Notes under the pieces: model-generated
The model's input: only the letters and a program-made list of their open reading frames with translations
The model's database searches: none
Told to the model about the DNA's origin: nothing
Assembly: GCF_003751605.1 (NCBI RefSeq)
Contig: NZ_RJVJ01000001.1
Span: 4,712,001 to 4,776,000, forward strand
From: Kitasatospora cineracea
Lineage (GTDB): Bacteria > Actinomycetota > Actinomycetes > Streptomycetales > Streptomycetaceae
Direction of reading: 5' to 3'
Length of the DNA: 64,000 nt
Made by a program: the position numbers and the translations under genes
In this document: positions 1 through 7,714 of the stretch, piece after piece
Layout of the letters: every line of letters begins with the position of its first letter
Numbering within the stretch: position 1 is the first letter of the stretch

Positions 1-226
1 CGCGGGGCTGCGCGAGGCGTCGCGGCAGGCGGTCAACGCCTGGATCCGCACCAGCGGGGAGTTCGACGCGGTGCTGGACTTCGACCGCGCCGCCCGCGAC
101 CCGCAGGCCCCCCGCCGGCTCCGCCCCGACCTGGACGTCGGCGACCACCTGCACTTCAACCCCGCCGGCTACCAGGTCCTCGCCGACTCCGTCCCGCTCC
201 GCCTCTTCGGCCCCGGGGCCCGCTGA
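1..226 (+). CDS. SGNH/GDSL hydrolase, C-terminal part
   Basis: The reading frame is open from the left edge (first full codon at base 2) and stops with TGA at 224-226, leaving about 74 residues. The end carries GDHLHFNPAGY, which fits block V of SGNH hydrolases, where the Asp and His of DxxH complete the Ser-Asp-His triad. Family members are mostly secreted esterases or lipases. The N-terminal Ser block and any signal peptide lie outside the window, so substrate and location cannot be judged. The next gene converges on it from the opposite strand 72 bases away. Confidence 0.75.
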   Translation, partial: AGLREASRQAVNAWIRTSGEFDAVLDFDRAARDPQAPRRLRPDLDVGDHLHFNPAGYQVLADSVPLRLFGPGAR

Positions 227-298
227 CCGCGCCCCGCTGAGCGCGCCGCGCCCCGTCGCCGGGTGCGTCCGAGCCGGTGGCGGGGCCGGTCCTCCGGG

Positions 299-1402
299 TC
301 AGGGGCTGACCGCGAGGACCAGGTAGGCGCCGAGGATCGCCAGGTGGACGCCGCCCTGCAGCGGGGTGGCGCGCTTGGGGATGACGGTGAGGGTGCCGAC
401 CGCGACGGTCAGCGCCAGCAGGATCATGTGGTTGGCGCCGAGGCCGAGTTCGAGCGGGCCGGAGAGCCAGCTGGAGGCGATCGCCACGGCCGGGATGGTC
501 AGGCCGATCGAGGCCAGCGCCGAGCCGAGGGCCAGGTTGAGGCTGATCTGGACCCGGTTGCGGACCGCGGCCCGGACCGCGGCGATCGACTCGGGGAGCA
601 GGACCAGCAGCGCGATCACCACGCCGACCACCGCGTTGGGCAGGTCGGCGGCGGCGACGCCGCGCTCGATGGTGGGGGAGACGCCCTTGGCCAGTCCGAC
701 CACCGAGACCAGGGCGACCGAGAGCAGGGCGACGCTGACCAGGGTCTCCTTCATGGTCGGCGGTTCGGAGTGGTCGTCCATCGGGTCGACCAGCTCGCCC
801 GCCGGGGTGACCGGCAGGAAGTAGTCGCGGTGACGGACCGTCAGGGTGGAGACGAACAGGCCGTAGATGACGATCGAGGCGGTCGCGGCGAACACCAGCT
901 GGGTGGTGGAGAACTGCGGGCCGGGCTGCGAGGTGGTGAAGGTCGGCAGCACCAGGCTGAGGGTGGCCAGAGTGGCGATCGCGCCGAACGCCGCGCCGGT
1001 GCCCTCCGCGTTGAACACCGCGACGCGGTACTTCAACGCGCCCACCAGGATGGACAGTCCGAGGATCCCGTTGCAGGTGATCATGACGGCCGCGAACACC
1101 GTGTCCCGGGCCAGACCGGCGCTCTTGTCGCCGCCGTCGGACATCAGCGTCACGATCAGCGCCACCTCGATGATGGTGACGGCCACCGCCAGCACCAGCG
1201 AGCCGTACGGCTCGCCGACCCGGTGGGCGATCAGCTCCGCGTGGTGCACGGCCGCCACCACCGACACCGCCAGGAAGCAGGCCACCAGCGCCACCACCGG
1301 CCAGGGCAGGTCGCGGTGCCAGGTCGCCAGGAGCAGCAGGAACGCCAGCACCGGGGCGACGGTCGTCCACTGCAGGTAGTGCGGTCGCGGGGAGGAAGCC
1401 AT
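299..1402 (-). CDS. Calcium/proton (cation/H+) antiporter, ChaA-like
   Basis: This is a 367-residue integral membrane protein with about eleven hydrophobic segments, the size expected of the CaCA superfamily. Two exchanger halves are visible: GEPYGSLVLAVAVTIIE near residue 75 and LLPESIAAVRAA near residue 280, each with the acidic residue that lies in the ion path. A hydrophilic acidic loop (DPMDDHSEPP) separates them, as in ChaA and CAX proteins. It would export Ca2+ (or Na+/K+) against protons at the cytoplasmic membrane. The ATG at 1402 was chosen over an upstream in-frame start because the extra 50 residues are Arg/Pro-rich and not conserved-looking. It is transcribed singly, divergent from the deacetylase. 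Confidence 0.85.
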   Translation of the reverse strand: MASSPRPHYLQWTTVAPVLAFLLLLATWHRDLPWPVVALVACFLAVSVVAAVHHAELIAHRVGEPYGSLVLAVAVTIIEVALIVTLMSDGGDKSAGLARDTVFAAVMITCNGILGLSILVGALKYRVAVFNAEGTGAAFGAIATLATLSLVLPTFTTSQPGPQFSTTQLVFAATASIVIYGLFVSTLTVRHRDYFLPVTPAGELVDPMDDHSEPPTMKETLVSVALLSVALVSVVGLAKGVSPTIERGVAAADLPNAVVGVVIALLVLLPESIAAVRAAVRNRVQISLNLALGSALASIGLTIPAVAIASSWLSGPLELGLGANHMILLALTVAVGTLTVIPKRATPLQGGVHLAILGAYLVLAVSP

Positions 1403-1488
1403 ACGGCCGAGCTTCGCAGATGGCACCGGTCGCGCCGGGAAGTGACACTCGTGGCGGTGGTCACGGTGGACGGCGAGGAGCTGCGGCG

Positions 1489-2349
1489 ATGGTCGGACGG
1501 CGGACGGTACTGGCGGCGGCGCTCGGACTGGCGGCGGCGGCCTGCGCCGCACCCGCGGCGCGGCGGGTCCCTGACGCGCCGTCAGCCCCCGGCGCGCCGT
1601 CGGCCCCGCCCGCCCCGTCGCGGTCCCCGTCGCCCGTGCGGCCGCCCGCGCAGCCCGACCGGGAGCAGGTGCTGGCCCGCTACGCCGGGCGGGTGCCGCA
1701 GCAGTGGGGGACCGACCTGCCGGGGGTGGTGGCCACCGTCCCCGGCGGGGCGCTGGCGCTGACCTTCGACGCGTGCGGCGGGCCGGGCGGGGACGGCTAC
1801 GACGCGGCGCTGATCGGCACGCTGCGCCGCCTCGCGGTGCCCGCCACGCTGTTCCTGAACGCCCGCTGGGTGGACGCCAACCCGGGGCCGTTCGCCGAAC
1901 TGGCCGCCGACCCGCTGTTCGAACTGGGCAACCACGGCACCGCGCACCGCCCGCTGTCGGTGACCGGCCGTTCGGCGTACGGCATCACCGGGACGGCGGA
2001 CCCAGCAGCCGCGTACGAGGAGGTGGCGGGCAACCGGGCGAAGCTGACCGCCCTGCTGGGGCGGGCGCCGGGCTGGTTCCGGTCGGGGACGGCGCACTAC
2101 GACGAGGTCGCGGTGGCCCTGGTGGGGGAGTCGGGCGAGCGGGTGGCCGGGTTCGCGGTGAACGGCGACGGCGGGGCGACGTTCACCCCCGGGCAGGTCG
2201 CGGCGACGGTGGCCGCCGCGCCGCCCGGCTCGATCGTGATCAGCCACTTCAACCACCCGGACGCGGGCACCGGCGCGGGCTACGCACAGGTGCTGCCGCG
2301 GTTGGTGGACGCCGGGCGGCACTTCGTCCGGCTGTCGGACCGGGCCTAG
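1489..2349 (+). CDS. Polysaccharide deacetylase (NodB fold) lipoprotein
   Basis: The 286-residue product begins MVGRRTVLAAALGLAAAAC, a twin-Arg-like n-region, hydrophobic core and lipobox ending in Cys19, so it should be a cell-surface lipoprotein. A Pro/Ala/Ser-rich spacer follows to about residue 60. The NodB domain shows motif 1 ALTFDACGG, motif 2 GNHGTAHRP (metal-binding His pair), motif 3 WFRSGTAHYDE and the late IVISHFNHP histidine. Such enzymes remove N- or O-acetyl groups from peptidoglycan or other glycans. A GAGGAG element just upstream supports the ATG at 1489. The FDAC variant of the usual FDDG means the first metal-ligand Asp pair is reduced to one residue, as seen in some family members. 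Confidence 0.8.
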   Translation: MVGRRTVLAAALGLAAAACAAPAARRVPDAPSAPGAPSAPPAPSRSPSPVRPPAQPDREQVLARYAGRVPQQWGTDLPGVVATVPGGALALTFDACGGPGGDGYDAALIGTLRRLAVPATLFLNARWVDANPGPFAELAADPLFELGNHGTAHRPLSVTGRSAYGITGTADPAAAYEEVAGNRAKLTALLGRAPGWFRSGTAHYDEVAVALVGESGERVAGFAVNGDGGATFTPGQVAATVAAAPPGSIVISHFNHPDAGTGAGYAQVLPRLVDAGRHFVRLSDRA

Positions 2350-2366
2350 GCCCGGTCCGGCCGAGC

Positions 2367-3410
2367 CTAGCGCCCGGCGGCCCGGAGTACCTCGTAACCC
2401 GCTTGGACGAAGCGGCCGTTCAGGGCCGGGCCGGTGTTGGCCAGGGCCGCGACGGCGACGGCGTCCCGGGGGGAGAAGCCGGCGAAGGCGGTGAACCCGC
2501 GGGTGCCGCCGGAGTGGAAGTACAGGTCCCGGCCGTTCGAGCGGCGGTGGTTCCAGACCAGGCAGAGCTCGTCGCCGGGGGCGGAGCCGGGGGCGGTGCC
2601 CGGCAGGCGCAGCCGGGGGCGCTGGACGTCGCGCAGGGCGGCGGCGAGTCCGGTGGGGCGGGGGTCGAGGTGGGCCCGCAGGTAGTGCAGCAGGTCGGCG
2701 CCGCCGGCCCGGACCGCGCCGGCGGCCGGGAGGGCGGGGATGTGCCAGGGGGGCAGCGGGCGGCCGTGCCGGTGGCCGGTCGCGTGGGGGCCCGGGCCCG
2801 GGGCGCAGGTGGTGGAGCGCAGGCCCAGGGGGGTCAGGACCCGGTCGGCGAGCAGGTCGCCGTAGGGCAGGGCGGCGCGTTCGGCCAGGGCGCGGCCGAG
2901 CAGCCCGACCCCGTAGTTGGAGTAGCGGTAGCGGCGGCCCGGCCGGGTGCGCACGGTGGTCCTGGCCAGGGCCGCGCGCAGCCGCCGCTCGTCGAAGGCC
3001 GCGTACGGGTTGCTGTTCCAGGCGGGGAGGGCGGTGGCGAGCAGCCCGGGCGGGAGCCGGGGCAGGCCGGAGGTGTGGGTGGCCAGGTGCAGCAGGCGGA
3101 TCGGTTCGGCGGAGCGGACGGCCGGGGCGGGCCAGTCGGCGGGCAGCAGGCCGTTCACCGGTTCGGCCAGGGCGAGTTCGCCGCGGGCCGCCATCGCGGC
3201 GAGCAGCAGCGCGGTGAACGTCTTGCTGAGGGAGCCGAGTTCGAAGACGGTGTCCGGGGTGCAGGCGGTGGCGGCCGGCCCCCGTCCGGTGCGTCCGAAG
3301 CAGCGCACCTCCTCCCGGCCGTCGGCCAGGACGGCGACGGTGACGGCGGTCGCGGACGACTCCCCGGCGGCCCGCACCGCGGCCGCGATCGCGCTCTCGG
3401 TCCCGTTCAC
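2367..3410 (-). CDS. Class C beta-lactamase-fold serine hydrolase
   Basis: The 347-residue protein has the three active-site elements of the penicillin-binding-protein fold: SLSKT (SxxK) near residue 69, YSNYG (YxN) near residue 165 and HSGGT (HxG, replacing KTG) near residue 303. HxG members are usually esterases, D-aminopeptidases or peptidases rather than true lactamases. No signal peptide is visible, so it is probably cytoplasmic. The GTG start at 3408-3410 overlaps the TGA of the preceding gene (GTGA), so it is translationally coupled and last in the small-peptide cassette 5353-2367. A role in processing or degrading the peptide is an inference from position only. Confidence 0.75.
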   Translation of the reverse strand: MNGTESAIAAAVRAAGESSATAVTVAVLADGREEVRCFGRTGRGPAATACTPDTVFELGSLSKTFTALLLAAMAARGELALAEPVNGLLPADWPAPAVRSAEPIRLLHLATHTSGLPRLPPGLLATALPAWNSNPYAAFDERRLRAALARTTVRTRPGRRYRYSNYGVGLLGRALAERAALPYGDLLADRVLTPLGLRSTTCAPGPGPHATGHRHGRPLPPWHIPALPAAGAVRAGGADLLHYLRAHLDPRPTGLAAALRDVQRPRLRLPGTAPGSAPGDELCLVWNHRRSNGRDLYFHSGGTRGFTAFAGFSPRDAVAVAALANTGPALNGRFVQAGYEVLRAAGR

Positions 3411-4336
3411 CCGGCCGCCGTCGCGCGCAGGGCCCGGGCGAGGGTGACGTCGCCGGCCACCACCGCGACGACGGCGGTGTGCTGGTGGTCCAGGAACACC
3501 CGTTCGCGGTCCCCGTCGACCGGGTCGCCGTCGCGCGGCAGCAGACCGTCCTCGTGCTGGACGGCGGCCAGCGCGTCCCAGCCCTGGTGCCCGGTGGCGG
3601 GCTCGCCGACGCAGGCGTCGACCACCAGCAGTTCCGCGACCAGGTCCCACTGGCCGACCTCGGCCCACGCGTCGAGCCAGACGGGCAGCCAGTCCCGGAC
3701 GTAGTCGCGCATCGGCTCGGGCAGGCCGTCGGGGCGGGCGCCCCAGTCGGTGAGGTGGAAGACGGTGTGGGTGATGTCGTATCCGGTCATCCAGTTCACG
3801 GCCCAGGGTTCGGGCCGGGCGCCGAGCCAGGTGCCGAGGGCGAGCGCCTCCCAGTCGGGCCGGTGGTCGAGGCCGACGACCCGGCGGGCGTTGGCGACGC
3901 CCAGGCGCCGGTTGGGGCGGATCTCCTCGGCGTGCGCGGCCCGCAGCCGGGAGAGCGAGTCGAGCAGGTCCTCCAGCGGCGGGTGCCGGTACCCGGCCCG
4001 GGCGAAGTGGCCGTAGGTCTCCAGCGGGTCGGTCATGGTGAAGTGGTGCAGCTGGCGCTCGTACAGCAGGTCGCCCTCGCGCAGCTGCGCCCAGCAGCCG
4101 TCGAGCAGTTCGCGGGCGGCCCGGGTGTCGGCGGGGCCGCTGACGCCGTCGCGCAGGACGAGGGAGGTGGCGAGGGCGACCTCCCCGAGCGGCTTGTAGG
4201 CGTTGTCGGCGTCGGCGAAGTCGATCAGGGTGTTGTCCGGGATCCGGCCGAGGCCGTCGCGGTGGGCGGCGTGCAGCCAGGACAGCGCGCGGGAGCCGAG
4301 CCGCTGCGCGGTGCCGAGGACGTGGGTGTCGATCAT
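3407..4336 (-). CDS. DUF6895-like helical protein
   Basis: The 309-residue soluble protein is rich in helices with conserved-looking aromatic and His positions (YERQLHHFTMTDPLETYGHF, GYDITHTVFHLTDWG, FLDHQHTAVV). The arrangement resembles alpha/alpha-barrel proteins of the DUF6895 group found in actinomycetes, whose function is unknown; the family name is from memory and should be checked. There is no signal peptide or membrane segment. It starts with ATG overlapping the stop of the upstream gene (ATGA at 4333-4336) and its own stop overlaps the next start, so it is the middle of a tightly coupled trio. His-rich patches could bind metal, but no catalytic motif was recognised. Confidence 0.6.
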   Translation of the reverse strand: MIDTHVLGTAQRLGSRALSWLHAAHRDGLGRIPDNTLIDFADADNAYKPLGEVALATSLVLRDGVSGPADTRAARELLDGCWAQLREGDLLYERQLHHFTMTDPLETYGHFARAGYRHPPLEDLLDSLSRLRAAHAEEIRPNRRLGVANARRVVGLDHRPDWEALALGTWLGARPEPWAVNWMTGYDITHTVFHLTDWGARPDGLPEPMRDYVRDWLPVWLDAWAEVGQWDLVAELLVVDACVGEPATGHQGWDALAAVQHEDGLLPRDGDPVDGDRERVFLDHQHTAVVAVVAGDVTLARALRATAAG

Positions 4337-5070
4337 GCGGTCCGCCTTCCGGTGCCGGTGCCGGTGTCCGCGAGCAGGCGGTGGGCGACGGCGAGGCCCA
4401 GGGCGGTGCGGGCGCTGCCGTCGCCGGCCAGCCGGACCCGGTCCAGCACGGGTCCGACCTCCAGGCGCGGCGGGCGGCCCTCGGCGGCGGCCAGGGCGAG
4501 CCAGCGGGCGAGCCGGGCCGCGGTGGTCAGGTCGTGGCGCAGCAGCGAGCGGACGGTGCCGCGGGCGAGTTCGAGGGAGTGCGCGCGGGCGCTCTCGTGC
4601 ACCGGCCCGTCGAGTCCGGGCAGGGCCAGCTGGGCCAGTTGGGACATCAGCACCGACCAGGTCTGCCAGCCGGTGTCCGCGGGGCCGGGCAGGTCGGGCG
4701 GGGCGGCCGGCGCCGGCGCGCTGTCCCCGTGCGGGGTGCGGGCCAGGAGGCGGGAAGCGGCCCAGTCCTGCCAGGCGATCACCAGGGCGGCCCGCTCGGT
4801 GGGAGCGGCCGGGGCGGGGAGGGTGCGGCGGGCCTCGGCCAGCAGCGCGGCGGTGGGTCCGTCGGGTGCGGCGCCGGCCAGCAGCCGGGGCGCGAAGAGG
4901 TCGGGGCCGAGGACGCGGGCCGCGGCCAGCAGCGAGCGGGGCGCGGTTTCCCCGGCGGCTTCCCCGGGGGGCGGGGCGGTGCCGTCCCGGAGGGCGTCGA
5001 GGGTGCGGCGCGCCAGGTGCTCGACGGCGGCGGCGTACTCGTCGCGCAGCGGGGTCTCGGCGAACGGCAT
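4333..5070 (-). CDS. Uncharacterised 245-residue protein in peptide cassette
   Basis: No family was recognised. The product is Ala/Leu/Arg-rich, predicted helical, without signal peptide or membrane spans. A central Pro/Ala stretch near residues 120-130 may separate two helical domains, the second containing GWQTWSVLMSQLAQLALPG and a Leu-rich C-terminus. A clear Shine-Dalgarno (GGAGGAG, about 8 bases before the ATG) supports the start at 5070. It lies between the small peptide gene and the DUF6895-like gene, with a strong hairpin in front of it, and overlaps the latter by 4 bp, suggesting a joint function with it. It could be a carrier, scaffold or immunity-type protein; nothing decides between these. 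Confidence 0.6.
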   Translation of the reverse strand: MPFAETPLRDEYAAAVEHLARRTLDALRDGTAPPPGEAAGETAPRSLLAAARVLGPDLFAPRLLAGAAPDGPTAALLAEARRTLPAPAAPTERAALVIAWQDWAASRLLARTPHGDSAPAPAAPPDLPGPADTGWQTWSVLMSQLAQLALPGLDGPVHESARAHSLELARGTVRSLLRHDLTTAARLARWLALAAAEGRPPRLEVGPVLDRVRLAGDGSARTALGLAVAHRLLADTGTGTGRRTA

Positions 5071-5092
5071 GACGGGGCTCCTCCCGGTGCGG

Positions 5093-5128
5093 GGCCGGGC
5101 CGGTCCGCGCGGGCGGACCGGCCCGGCC
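5093..5128 (-). terminator. Strong hairpin after the 69-aa peptide gene (partial terminator)
   Basis: The arms 5093-5108 and 5113-5128 are perfectly complementary over 16 bp, all but two pairs G-C or C-G, around a GCGG loop. There is no U-tract, which is normal for high-GC actinomycetes. It lies 15 bases after the peptide stop and before the ribosome site of the 245-residue gene, where it could stop most transcripts after the peptide gene or protect the 3' end of a short mRNA. Confidence 0.65.
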
Positions 5129-5143
5129 GTCGGGCCTTCCCGG

Positions 5144-5353
5144 TCAGCGGGTCGGCTTGGTCTCCTTCGGGGGCTTCGGCGACAGCAGGAGCCCCAGCAC
5201 CAGCAGCCCGGCTCCCACGGCCTCGGGCGAGTACGTGGGCGCGTCGGACACGGCGGCCTCGTCCTCCACCATCAGGCTCGCCAAGGCGGCGGCTTCGGTC
5301 GACGTCACGGTGCGTGACCGCGGCGCCGTTTCGGTCCGGAACTGAGTAAGCAT
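5144..5353 (-). CDS. 69-residue peptide with leader-like N-terminus and hydrophobic core
   Basis: The gene has an excellent ribosome site (GAGGAGG, 9 bases before ATG 5353). The peptide has a Thr/Ser/Arg-rich N-terminus, an Ala/Glu-rich helical middle (TEAAALASLMVEDEAAV), a linker DAPTYSPEA, then the hydrophobic run VGAGLLVLGLLL and a basic Pro/Lys tail ending KPTR. It has no Cys and no Sec signal sequence at the N-terminus. It is the first gene of the cassette and is followed by a partial-terminator hairpin, the usual way to make more of a structural peptide than of its partners. It may be a precursor peptide or a small single-span membrane protein. The family is not recognised. Confidence 0.6.
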   Translation of the reverse strand: MLTQFRTETAPRSRTVTSTEAAALASLMVEDEAAVSDAPTYSPEAVGAGLLVLGLLLSPKPPKETKPTR

Positions 5354-5453
5354 CAGATGTGCCTCCTCGTCTGGATTTCATCGCCCGTTCGGGTGACGCC
5401 CCCCTTTCGACGGTACGAGCACGAACGGGGCTTTGCACCCGCAGCGGGAGGGC

Positions 5454-6728
5454 TCAGGCGACGTCGGTCAGTTCGCGGGCGCCGCGCAGCCCGGAGGAGA
5501 GCAGGACGACGGGGGAGAGCACGGTCAGCGCGCAGGCCAGGGCGAGGGCTGTGCGGGCGCCCCAGAGCGAGACGGCGCTGCCCGCGGCCAGGGCGCCGAC
5601 CGGGATGGCGCCCCAGGAGACGAACCGGACGGTGGCCATCACCCGGGGCAGCAGGGCGGCCGGGACGGTGGTCTGCCGGTAGGTGCGGGTCAGGATGCTG
5701 AGCACCACCACGGAGGCGCCGAACCCGGCGTTGCCGAGCGCGAACAGCAGCAGGCCGGGGCCGCCGGGGGCGAGCGGCATCAGCGGGGCGGCCGCGACGC
5801 CGAACAGCGAGCCGTACACCAGGGTGCGGGCGGTGCCGAAGCGGGCGGCCAGCCGGGGGGTGAGCGCCGCGCCGAGCAGGCTGCCGGCGCCCTCGGCGGC
5901 CATCAGCACGCCGACCAGGCCGGCCGGGGCGTGCAGGGTGCGGACCAGGAACAGCGGGACGACGGCCATCAGCGCGCCGCAGACGAAGTTGACGCAGGTC
6001 GCCTCGGCCAGGCACGGGCCGACCACCGGGTGCCGGGTCGCGTAGCGCCAGCCCTCGCGGATCTGGGCGCCGAAGGACGGGCGTGCGGCGCTCGGTGCGG
6101 GGCGCTCGGCGGCGGCCCGGGGCAGCGTGCGCAGCAGCGCCGCCGAGCACAGGAAGCTCACCGCGTCGGTGACCAGCGCCGTTGCGGCGCCCAGCAGTTG
6201 GACCAGCAGGCCGCCGAGCGAGGGCCCGGCGAGCTGGTTCGCGGCGTGGGTGGCGGAGGTGAGGCTGTTGCGGGCGGTCAGCTGCTCGGGCGGCACCACG
6301 GCGGGCAGGAAGGTGGAGTTCCCGACGTCGAAGACCACACTGGCGAAGCTGACCAGCAGGGCCGCCGCCACCAGGTGCGGCAGGCCGAGCACGCCGAGCG
6401 CGGCGGCCAGCGGGACGGAGGCGATCGCGGCGGCGCGCAGCAGGTCCATGGCGATCTGGGTGCCGCGCAGCGGCAGGCGCTGCACCAGGACGCCGGCCGG
6501 CAGGCCGATCACCAGCCAGGCCACGTACCCGGCGGCGGTGACCAGGCCGACCTGGAAGCCGCCGGCGTGCAGCACCGAGACGGCGGTCAGCGGGAGGGCG
6601 ATCGCGGTGACGGCGTCGCCGAGGCCGCTGACGGTGGTGGCCGTCCAGTAGCGCCAGAACGCGGCGGCCGCCCCGGCGGCGGGGGCCCGCAGCGGTCGGT
6701 CGGTGCTGGTGGGACTGGACGTGCTCAT
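5454..6728 (-). CDS. MFS transporter (EntS/macrolide-efflux type)
   Basis: A 424-residue protein with about twelve membrane spans and the EntS/MefA style of MFS sequence: FWRYWTATTVSGLGDAV at the N-terminus, a conserved SLTSATHAANQLAGPSLGG segment in the middle and a charged loop about half way. Family members export siderophores, macrolides or other small molecules. The ATG at 6728 has an AGGGGGAA ribosome site and removes 16 non-conserved residues of a longer frame. It is divergent from the HxlR-type regulator, with a palindrome between them, so the regulator probably controls it. It ends 100 bases before the peptide gene start on the same strand, so it could also serve that cassette. Confidence 0.85.
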   Translation of the reverse strand: MSTSSPTSTDRPLRAPAAGAAAAFWRYWTATTVSGLGDAVTAIALPLTAVSVLHAGGFQVGLVTAAGYVAWLVIGLPAGVLVQRLPLRGTQIAMDLLRAAAIASVPLAAALGVLGLPHLVAAALLVSFASVVFDVGNSTFLPAVVPPEQLTARNSLTSATHAANQLAGPSLGGLLVQLLGAATALVTDAVSFLCSAALLRTLPRAAAERPAPSAARPSFGAQIREGWRYATRHPVVGPCLAEATCVNFVCGALMAVVPLFLVRTLHAPAGLVGVLMAAEGAGSLLGAALTPRLAARFGTARTLVYGSLFGVAAAPLMPLAPGGPGLLLFALGNAGFGASVVVLSILTRTYRQTTVPAALLPRVMATVRFVSWGAIPVGALAAGSAVSLWGARTALALACALTVLSPVVLLSSGLRGARELTDVA

Positions 6729-6752
6729 GTGGCGTTCCCCCTGGTGGCAGGC

Positions 6753-6777
6753 AGTGAGTTCCCTTTGGGAACTCACT
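6753..6777. promoter_or_regulatory. Perfect 11-bp inverted repeat, probable HxlR operator
   Basis: AGTGAGTTCCC (6753-6763), spacer TTT, then GGGAACTCACT (6767-6777) form a perfect dyad between the divergent MFS and HxlR genes. Its right end overlaps a TATAGG -10-like hexamer (6777-6782) facing the HxlR gene. HxlR-family proteins bind as dimers to such dyads in their own promoters, so dual control of both genes is likely. Confidence 0.65.
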
Positions 6778-6814
6778 ATAGGTGGTGCGGGCGCGACAGT
6801 GGCAAGGTGGTTCC

Positions 6815-7714
6815 ATGCGCTACACCGACGTCGGCGACACCGACTGCTCCATCGCCCAGGCGCTGTCCGTGGTCGGCGACTGGTGGACCCTGCTGCTGGT
6901 GCGCGACCTCGCGGGCGGCACCCACCAGTTCGACGCCCTGCACGAGTCGCTCGGCATCAGCCGCAAGGTGCTCACCGCCCGGCTGCGCGCCCTGGTCGAG
7001 GACGGCGTGGTCGAGAAGCGCCTCTACCACGCCCACCCGCCGCGCTACGCCTACCACTTGACCGACAAGGGCTGGGCGCTGCTGCCGGTGCTGGTCGCCC
7101 TCCAGGACTGGGGCGGCCGCCACCTGCTCGGCGACGGCACCCTCACCGCCACCGCCGGACCGGACTCCGCCGAGAGCCGCCGGGTGCACGCCCTGGTCGG
7201 CGCCCGCGTCCCCGAACTCACCCTGCCCGCCGCCTCCGAGAGCGCCCGACCGCCGCTGACCGACCCGGTCGGCCGCACCCCCTGGACGGTGCTGTACTGC
7301 TTCCCCGGCGCCTACGCCCCCGGCACCCAGGGCTACCCGCCTGGCTGGGACGACATCCCCGGCACCGTCGGCTGCACCCTGGAGTCCTGCACCTACCGCG
7401 ACCGGCTGGCCGAGTTCACCGCGCGCGGCGCCACCGTGCACGGCGTCTCCACCCAGCGCCCCGACCAGCAGGCCGCGTTCGCCGCCCACCAGAACATCCC
7501 GTTCCCGCTGCTCTCCGACGCCGCCCTGCGGCTGACCGGCGCGCTGCGGCTGCCCACCTTCCGGGCCGGCGGCGCCGACCGGCTCAAACGGCTCACCCTG
7601 CTGGTCGACGCCGCCCGCACCGTGCGCGCGGTGCTCTACCCGGTGCCCGACCCGGGCGGCTCGGTGGGCGAAGTGCTGGCGCTGCTCGACGGGTTGACGG
7701 CCGCCCAGCGGTAG
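6815..7714 (+). CDS. HxlR-family regulator fused to a peroxiredoxin-like domain
   Basis: The 299-residue protein has two parts. Residues about 10-105 are an HxlR winged helix: the DCSIAQALSVVGDWWTLLLV signature with Cys near residue 9, then the recognition region LGISRKVLTARLRALVEDGV. After a linker, residues about 150-295 form an AhpC/BCP-type redoxin: GCTLESCTYRDRLAEF, with the two Cys spaced as in PrxQ, then GVSTQRPDQQAAFAAHQNIP and FPLLSD. In BCP enzymes the first Cys attacks peroxide and the second resolves. The fusion suggests a regulator that senses or uses peroxide directly. The ATG at 6815 has an AAGGTGG site. It faces the MFS gene across a palindrome and its 3' end overlaps the DUF6629 gene on the other strand. 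Confidence 0.8.
   Translation: MRYTDVGDTDCSIAQALSVVGDWWTLLLVRDLAGGTHQFDALHESLGISRKVLTARLRALVEDGVVEKRLYHAHPPRYAYHLTDKGWALLPVLVALQDWGGRHLLGDGTLTATAGPDSAESRRVHALVGARVPELTLPAASESARPPLTDPVGRTPWTVLYCFPGAYAPGTQGYPPGWDDIPGTVGCTLESCTYRDRLAEFTARGATVHGVSTQRPDQQAAFAAHQNIPFPLLSDAALRLTGALRLPTFRAGGADRLKRLTLLVDAARTVRAVLYPVPDPGGSVGEVLALLDGLTAAQR

Noticed and set aside
156..1448. Long open frames on both strands opposite the antiporter gene
   Set aside because: Arg/Gly/Pro- or Gln/Asp/His-rich translations without motifs; they are antisense shadows of a high-GC gene.
2367..3410. True antibiotic beta-lactamase
   Set aside because: The third motif is HxG rather than KTG, no signal peptide is present and the gene is coupled to a DUF6895-like gene; a resistance call is not supported.
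3479..5317. A 612-codon plus-strand frame over the peptide cassette
   Set aside because: Low-complexity Gly/Val/Gln composition and antisense to three well-supported coupled genes.
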